DNA of 12,562 nt, taken from the NCBI GenBank assembly GCA_021777365.1, contig JAJYDP010000075.1:1-12562 (forward strand). Direction: 5' to 3'. The stretch is from Chloroflexota bacterium (GTDB lineage: Bacteria; Chloroflexota; Limnocylindria; Limnocylindrales; CSP1-4). A model generated the notes under the pieces. The model had not been told where the DNA came from. It did not search any database and saw only the letters and a list, made by a program, of their open reading frames with translations. The stretch's first letter is position 1. Each line of letters begins with the position of its first letter. Shown in pieces: positions 8,202 through 12,562 of this stretch. The position numbers and the translations under genes are program-made.

Positions 8202-8211
8202 CGCCAGCCGG

Positions 8212-9273
8212 ATGTCAAGGTTCGTACGGCTGCTCGGCGCGATTCTCGGCATGCTGGTCGGCATCCAGCTTGCGTCGATCGACCTGGGTGGGAGGGGTCT
8301 CTTCAGCGAGACGCCGAGCGGCAACTTCCTGCTCGCGCTGTGGGTCGTGGCGTGGCTCGTGGTCGGCTTCCTGATCCTCCCGTACCTCACCATCGAGCCC
8401 GCGGGCTGGCTCGTCCGCGGCGTCCGGGCGCTCTCCACCGGTGAGTTCGTCACCGCCATCGCGGGCCTCCTGATCGGGCTGCTCATGGGCCTCCTGCTGG
8501 GGTTGCCGCTGGCGCGGTTCCCGGACCCGTACGGCCGCTACCTGCCGATCGGCGTCTCCCTGGTGCTGGGGCTCGGGATGCTCGGCCTCACGGTCGCCAA
8601 GCGGCACGACCTGGCGGAGGCGATCGAGGCGCTGGGGCTCTTTCCCGCCCGGCGCGAGCCGGCGACCCCGCCCGGGGCGCCGTTCATCGTGGTCGACACC
8701 AGCGCCATCATCGACGGGCGCATCGCGGACGTGATGGCGAGCGGCTTCCTCTTCGGCACGCTGATCGTCCCGCGCTTCGTGCTGGCCGAGCTCCAGTACA
8801 TCGCCGACCAGTCGGACGCGCGCAAGCGGGCCCGGGGCCGGCGCGGGCTGGACATCCTCAACGAGCTGCGACGCAGCGAGCACATGCAGGTCGAGATCAG
8901 CGAGGACGACGTTCCCGGGGTCCCCGAGGTCGACGCGAAACTGGTCGCGCTCTCGAAGGCGAGGGGAGCGGCCATCCTGACCAACGACCTCAACCTGAAC
9001 AAGGTGGCCGAGCTCGAGGGCCTGCGGGTCCTCAACATGAACTCGCTGGCGAACGCGGTGAAGCCGGCGTTCCTCCCCGGAGACCACCTGCAGGTCCACG
9101 TGATCCAGGAGGGCAAGGAGCCCGGGCAGGGCGTCGCATTCCTCGACGACGGCACCATGGTCGTGGTGGAGGGCGGCGCACGCCGGATGGACCGCGACGT
9201 GAACGTGACGGTGACCCGCGTCCTCCAGACGGTGGCCGGCCGGATGGTCTTCGCGCAGCCCGCGGACGACTAG
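8212..9273 (+). CDS. Membrane-anchored PIN-TRAM domain protein (YacL-like putative RNase)
   Basis: 353 residues. Four hydrophobic segments at about 4-22, 38-60, 79-101 and 108-128 form an N-terminal membrane domain. A PIN nuclease domain follows with the acidic residues expected for metal-dependent cleavage: D162 (VDTSAIIDGR), E193 (VLAELQ), D241 (EVDAKLVALS) and D259 (LTNDLNLNKVA). A TRAM domain, a small RNA-binding fold, occupies about 283-345 (LPGDHLQVHVIQEGKEPGQG). This architecture matches the YacL family next to ispD/ispF in Gram-positive bacteria; its substrate is not established. The catalytic set looks intact, so it is probably an active RNase held at the membrane. The frame is open upstream through radA, but ATG 8212 is supported by the hydrophobic start and adjacent promoter. 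ispDF follows after 2 bp. Confidence 0.93.
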   Translation: MSRFVRLLGAILGMLVGIQLASIDLGGRGLFSETPSGNFLLALWVVAWLVVGFLILPYLTIEPAGWLVRGVRALSTGEFVTAIAGLLIGLLMGLLLGLPLARFPDPYGRYLPIGVSLVLGLGMLGLTVAKRHDLAEAIEALGLFPARREPATPPGAPFIVVDTSAIIDGRIADVMASGFLFGTLIVPRFVLAELQYIADQSDARKRARGRRGLDILNELRRSEHMQVEISEDDVPGVPEVDAKLVALSKARGAAILTNDLNLNKVAELEGLRVLNMNSLANAVKPAFLPGDHLQVHVIQEGKEPGQGVAFLDDGTMVVVEGGARRMDRDVNVTVTRVLQTVAGRMVFAQPADD

Positions 9274-9275
9274 GG

Positions 9276-10436
9276 GTGGATGCAGGGTCGGTCGACGCGG
9301 TGGTCGTGGCGGCCGGGGCGAGCACGCGCATGACCGGGCGGGACAAGATCACCGCGTCGCTCCTGGGCCGTCCACTGCTGGCCTGGACGTTGGACGCGCT
9401 GGCGGCCTCGTCGGTCGTGGGACGGCTGGTGGTGGTGACGGCCCCGGCCCGGGTGTCCGAGGTCGCCGTGCAGCCGTGGGTGCACGCCCACGGGGCACGC
9501 GTGGTGCCCGGCGGCGCCCGGCGCCAGGAGTCGGTGGCGGCCGGCGTGGCGGCCACGACCAGCCCGGTCGTCCTGGTCCACGATGGGGCCCGCCCGCTGG
9601 CGAGCCCGGCGCTGGTGGACGCGGTCGCCGCCGCGGCGTCGTCCGACGGAGCGGCGATCCCCGTGGTCGCGGTGGCGGAGACGCTCAAGCGTGTCGCCGG
9701 CGGGCGCGTGGGCGAGACCGTGGACCGTGCCGGCCTGGCGGCGGCACAGACCCCCCAGGGGGCGCGGCGCGAGTTGCTGGAGCGTGCATGGGCGCGCTTC
9801 CCGCCGGACGGCCCGCGCGAGTTCACCGACGAGGCGGCGCTCCTGGAGGCGGCCGGGATCCCCGTCACGGCGGTGCCGGGAGAGGCGACCAACCTCAAGG
9901 TGACGCTCCCCGAGGACCTGGCGCGGGCCGAGGCGCTCTTGGCGGCCCGGCTCGGCCCGGTCAGGGTCGGACACGGAGCGGACGAGCATCCCTTCGGCCC
10001 GGAGACCGGCCTGGCGCTCGGGGGGATCGTGATCGAGGGCGCTCCGCGCCTGCGGGGCCACTCCGACGGCGACGCGGCGCTCCACGCGGTGGCGGACGCG
10101 CTGCTCGGTGCCGCGGGGATGGGCGACCTGGGCCGGCTCTTTCCCGCCGGCGATCCGGCGACCCGGGGGATCGCCAGCGGCGAGCTGCTGCGCGTCGTGG
10201 TGGGCCGGCTCTCCGACGGGGGCTGGCGCGCCCAGTCGCTGGACGTGACCATCCGCGCCGCGCGGCCCCGGCTGGGAGCGGTCCGTCTCTCGGCGATGCG
10301 CGACGCCATCGCGGCGATGGTCGGCCTGCCGCCCGGATCGGTCGAGGTGAAGGCCTCGAGCGGTAACCTGATCGGGTTCGAGGGCGCCGGCCGCGGGATC
10401 GCGGCGACGGCGGTGGCAATGATCCGGAGAGGTTGA
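9276..10436 (+). CDS. ispDF: Bifunctional IspD-IspF (MEP pathway)
   Basis: 386 residues fusing two enzymes of the non-mevalonate isoprenoid route. IspD (about 1-228) transfers CMP to methylerythritol phosphate; IspF (229-386) cyclises the later intermediate to MEcPP. IspD shows the nucleotide loop AAGASTRM with K24 in GRDK, GGARRQESV, VLVHDGARPL, AAQTPQGAR and NLKVTLPEDL. IspF has the probable zinc ligands D236 and H238 (GHGADEH) and H262 (GHSDGDAALHA), plus GAAGMGDLGRLFP. Near the end the usual KATTTE-type segment reads KASSGN (359-364), a variant in the region that contacts the cytidine nucleotide in E. coli IspF. GTG 9276 starts 2 bp after the PIN-TRAM stop without a clear ribosome site, indicating one transcript. 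IspE, the enzyme acting between the two, is not in the window. Confidence 0.95.
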   Translation: MDAGSVDAVVVAAGASTRMTGRDKITASLLGRPLLAWTLDALAASSVVGRLVVVTAPARVSEVAVQPWVHAHGARVVPGGARRQESVAAGVAATTSPVVLVHDGARPLASPALVDAVAAAASSDGAAIPVVAVAETLKRVAGGRVGETVDRAGLAAAQTPQGARRELLERAWARFPPDGPREFTDEAALLEAAGIPVTAVPGEATNLKVTLPEDLARAEALLAARLGPVRVGHGADEHPFGPETGLALGGIVIEGAPRLRGHSDGDAALHAVADALLGAAGMGDLGRLFPAGDPATRGIASGELLRVVVGRLSDGGWRAQSLDVTIRAARPRLGAVRLSAMRDAIAAMVGLPPGSVEVKASSGNLIGFEGAGRGIAATAVAMIRRG

Positions 10437-10466
10437 TGTGACGGACCCGATGCGCTGGTGGACCCG

Positions 10467-11879
10467 ATGAACCTGCGGCTGACCAACACCCTGACCGGGC
10501 GGGCGGAGCCGTTCGTCCCGCTCGAGCCCGGGCGCGTGGGCATGTACAGCTGCGGCCCCACGGTGTACGCGCCGGCGCACGTCGGCAACTTCCGGAGCTT
10601 CCTCTTCGCCGACCTGCTGCGCCGCTACCTGGCCTGGCAGGGGCTCGCCGTCACCTGGGTGATGAACATCACCGACGTCGACGACAAGATCATCCGGGAT
10701 GCCCGCCGGGAGGGCGTCGAGATCGGCGAGCTCACGGCACGGTACACCGCGCTCTTCCTCGAGGACGCGCAGCGCCTGCGCATGACGCCGCCCGACGTGA
10801 TGCCGCGCGCCACGGAGCACGTGACCGACATGGTCGCCCTGATCGAGCAGCTGCTGGCCAGGGGGCACGCGTACCGGACCGGCGACGGCTCGATCTTCTT
10901 CCGCATCGCGAGCTGGCCCGGCTACGGGCGGCTGGCCCGGCTCGATCCCACGCAGCAGCGCGTCGGAGAGCGGGTCGAGTCCGACGAGTACGACAAGGAC
11001 GACGTGCGCGACTTTGCCGTGTGGAAGGGACCTCGCGAGGGCGAGCCGAGCTGGGAGACCGCGATCGGGCCGGGCCGGCCCGGCTGGCACGTCGAGTGCT
11101 CGGCGATGAGCATGCGGTATCTCGGCCCCACGTTCGACATCCACACCGGCGGGGTGGACCTGGTCTTCCCGCACCACGAGGACGAGATCGCGCAGTCAGA
11201 GGCCGCCACCGGCCAGCCATTCGTCCGGACGTGGCTGCACTGCGCCCACCTGCAGATGGGCGGGGAGAAGATGGCCAAGCGGACCGGCAACATCGAGCGC
11301 CCGGCCGACGTGTACGCTCGCGGCTACTCGCCGCGGGCGCTCCGCTACGCGCTGATCGCTGCCCAGTACCGGGCCCCGCTCGAGTTCGGCGACGAGTCCC
11401 TGCGCGCGGCCGCCTCGGCGGTCGAGCGCCTGGCCACGGTCCTCGCGGCGCTCGACGCGTACCGTGCCGACGCGGCCCCCGACGCGACGCTCCCGGCACT
11501 GCTCGAGGAGACCCGGGGGCGCTTCGTGGATGCGCTCGACGACGACCTCAACGTGTCGCCCGCTCTGGCCGCGGTCTTCGACCTGGTACGGGAGCTGAAC
11601 CGGCGGATCGACGCCCGGGCGCTCTCGACGGAGGACGCGGCCACGGCCGCCGCGTTCCTGCGCGACCTCGACCGCGTCCTGGGCATCATGGAGGAGGAGG
11701 CCGAAGGGCTGGAGGCGGAGCTGGAGGCGATGCTGGAGGAGCGGGCGGCCGCGCGGGCCCGGCGCGACTGGGCAACGTCGGACCGGCTCCGGGATGAGCT
11801 GGCCGGCCGCGGGGTGCTGATCGAGGACACGCGGGACGGTCAGCGCTGGCGGCGGGTCGTGGAGGCGCAGCGTGGCTGA
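10467..11879 (+). CDS. cysS: Cysteinyl-tRNA synthetase
   Basis: 470 residues, the usual length for CysRS, which charges tRNA-Cys in the cytoplasm. The class I catalytic core has C29 (CGPTVYAPAHVGN, with HVGN as the HIGH motif at 38-41), DFAVWK, C211 in WHVECSAMS, and HHEDE (236-240). By alignment from memory with E. coli, C29, C211, H236 and E240 are the zinc ligands that recognise cysteine. The KMSKS loop reads KMAKR (268-272). The C-terminal DALR-type helical region ends with RRDWATSDRLRDEL, also typical. I prefer ATG 10467, which gives the family-like start MNLRLTNTLTG and has GGTGGA 4 nt before it; GTG 10458 would add three residues. The gap from ispDF is 30 bp, so it is probably cotranscribed. 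The next gene overlaps its stop by 8 bp. Confidence 0.96.
   Translation: MNLRLTNTLTGRAEPFVPLEPGRVGMYSCGPTVYAPAHVGNFRSFLFADLLRRYLAWQGLAVTWVMNITDVDDKIIRDARREGVEIGELTARYTALFLEDAQRLRMTPPDVMPRATEHVTDMVALIEQLLARGHAYRTGDGSIFFRIASWPGYGRLARLDPTQQRVGERVESDEYDKDDVRDFAVWKGPREGEPSWETAIGPGRPGWHVECSAMSMRYLGPTFDIHTGGVDLVFPHHEDEIAQSEAATGQPFVRTWLHCAHLQMGGEKMAKRTGNIERPADVYARGYSPRALRYALIAAQYRAPLEFGDESLRAAASAVERLATVLAALDAYRADAAPDATLPALLEETRGRFVDALDDDLNVSPALAAVFDLVRELNRRIDARALSTEDAATAAAFLRDLDRVLGIMEEEAEGLEAELEAMLEERAAARARRDWATSDRLRDELAGRGVLIEDTRDGQRWRRVVEAQRG
11861..11865 (+). promoter_or_regulatory. Ribosome binding site of the gene overlapping cysS
   Basis: GGAGG at 11861-11865 lies 6 nt before GTG at 11872, inside the 3' end of cysS. 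It is one of the best Shine-Dalgarno matches in the window and is the main support for the start of the RG-rich gene. Confidence 0.65.
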
Positions 11880-12562
11880 GGGCGAGCGCGGCGGGCGGGC
11901 CGGCCAGCGGGGGGGACGAGGCGGTCGCGCCGGACGAGGCGGCCCGCCGTCCGGGCGCGATGGGCGGGGCGGTCGCTTCGCCGACGAACCCCGGGGTGGC
12001 CGGGGGCGCGGAGGCGACGAGGGGTTCCCCTGGGACCGGCGTTCCGACCGGGATCGGGGCCCCGGCGATCGGCGACGCAGCCCTGGGCTCGGCTTCGGCC
12101 CGGGGCGCGGGGAGCCCGAGCGGGAGCCGCACGATCGGACGACACGGGATCGCGACCGTGGTCCGACGGCCGGCGAACCCGGCCCCGTCCAGGGTCCTCC
12201 CTGGCGCGGCGAGCCGCGGCGGGAATGGCGCGGAGACGAGCGGCGCGGGCAGGGTGGTCCCCCGCGCGGATGGGACCGTGGGGAGCGGCCCGGATACCGG
12301 CAAGGCGGGCCGGCCGGGGGCGCCGAGCGGGGCCGCAGGGAACCCGGGGGGTGGGGCGGTCCGCCGGGAGGCGGTCCCTCCGGCCGCCCGCCGGGAGGTC
12401 CGAGAGGTACCGGCCGACCATGGGAACCGGGCGAGTGGGCGCGGGAGCGTCCGCGGGACGAGGGTGCACGGCCGGGTGGTCCCGGCCGGCCCTGGGAGGG
12501 GCGCGCGCCGTCGGAGCGGCCGCCACGACCGTGGCGCGGGGCGGAACCGCCGCAGAGATCGG
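11872..12562 (+). CDS. Arg/Gly/Pro-rich N-terminal region of a protein truncated by the window edge; perhaps RlmB-type rRNA methyltransferase
   Basis: From GTG 11872 a frame stays open for 230 codons to the window end. The start has GGAGG 6 nt upstream and overlaps the cysS stop by 8 bp, so translation is probably coupled. The visible part is low complexity: seven RGG triplets in the first ~50 residues, then Arg/Pro/Gly/Asp/Glu-rich sequence with nine tryptophans, often as PW (GRPWE, RPWRG). I find no Lys, Ile, Asn or Cys and only one Leu and one Val. It should be disordered and RNA-binding in character. No catalytic domain is visible. In many Gram-positive-type genomes cysS is followed by rlmB (23S rRNA 2'-O-methyltransferase, SpoU/TrmH family), sometimes with a basic N-terminal tail, so this is the best guess from context only. 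Overlapping minus-strand frames are probably artefacts. Confidence 0.7.
   Translation, partial: MAEGERGGRAGQRGGRGGRAGRGGPPSGRDGRGGRFADEPRGGRGRGGDEGFPWDRRSDRDRGPGDRRRSPGLGFGPGRGEPEREPHDRTTRDRDRGPTAGEPGPVQGPPWRGEPRREWRGDERRGQGGPPRGWDRGERPGYRQGGPAGGAERGRREPGGWGGPPGGGPSGRPPGGPRGTGRPWEPGEWARERPRDEGARPGGPGRPWEGRAPSERPPRPWRGAEPPQRS

Noticed and set aside
6694..8211. Upstream extension of the PIN-TRAM frame through radA
   Set aside because: This part is in another frame of radA and reads as Arg/Gly/Pro-rich noise. The membrane protein begins convincingly at ATG 8212 beside a promoter-like element.
9270..11177. 635-codon minus-strand frame across ispDF and cysS
   Set aside because: It is antisense to two well-supported enzymes and is explained by GC-rich codon use.
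11840..12526. Minus-strand Arg/Pro-rich frames opposite the RG-rich gene
   Set aside because: The plus-strand reading has an ideally spaced GGAGG, couples to cysS and matches the direction of every other gene; the minus-strand frames have no such support.

Overview
The window is a GC-rich bacterial chromosome segment in which every gene I can support lies on the + strand. It opens with the 3' tail of a 23S rRNA gene and a complete 5S rRNA gene. Housekeeping genes follow: a membrane protein with a LysM domain, ribosomal protein S1, ClpC, RadA, a membrane PIN-TRAM protein, a fused IspD-IspF, cysteinyl-tRNA synthetase, and the start of an Arg/Gly-rich protein that runs off the right edge. Very high GC, four-domain S1 with a long Ala/Glu/Pro/Val-rich N-terminus, the order clpC-radA-PIN/TRAM-ispDF-cysS, weak or absent Shine-Dalgarno sites at several starts, and a four-cysteine motif fused to LysM together suggest a Chloroflexota lineage (for example the Limnocylindria). 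This is inference; an actinobacterial-like lineage is not excluded.

Layout. Positions 1-451 are the end of an rrn operon, with two hairpins in the 23S-5S spacer. Positions 590-1576 are a promoter and the LysM gene. Positions 1577-1889 are a leader region with a 16-bp direct repeat, a promoter-like element and a hairpin plus T-rich tail just ahead of S1. Positions 1890-3746 are S1, followed by a strong GC hairpin. Positions 3747-4143 hold no gene but contain a 15-bp tandem repeat and the clpC promoter. Positions 4144-8146 are clpC and radA, one base apart. From 8191 a new promoter starts a tight run of PIN-TRAM, ispDF, cysS and the RG-rich gene, with gaps of 2 and 30 bp and a final 8-bp overlap.

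Functionally the window joins translation (rRNA, S1, CysRS, probably a 23S rRNA methyltransferase), protein quality control (ClpC), recombination repair (RadA) and isoprenoid precursor synthesis (IspDF). No phage, insertion sequence, CRISPR array, tRNA or defence system was seen. The observations most worth checking are the cytoplasmic Cys4 motif on the LysM protein, the terminator-like hairpin in the S1 leader, the shared extended -10 motif with near-leaderless starts, and the lysine-free RGG extension at the right edge.
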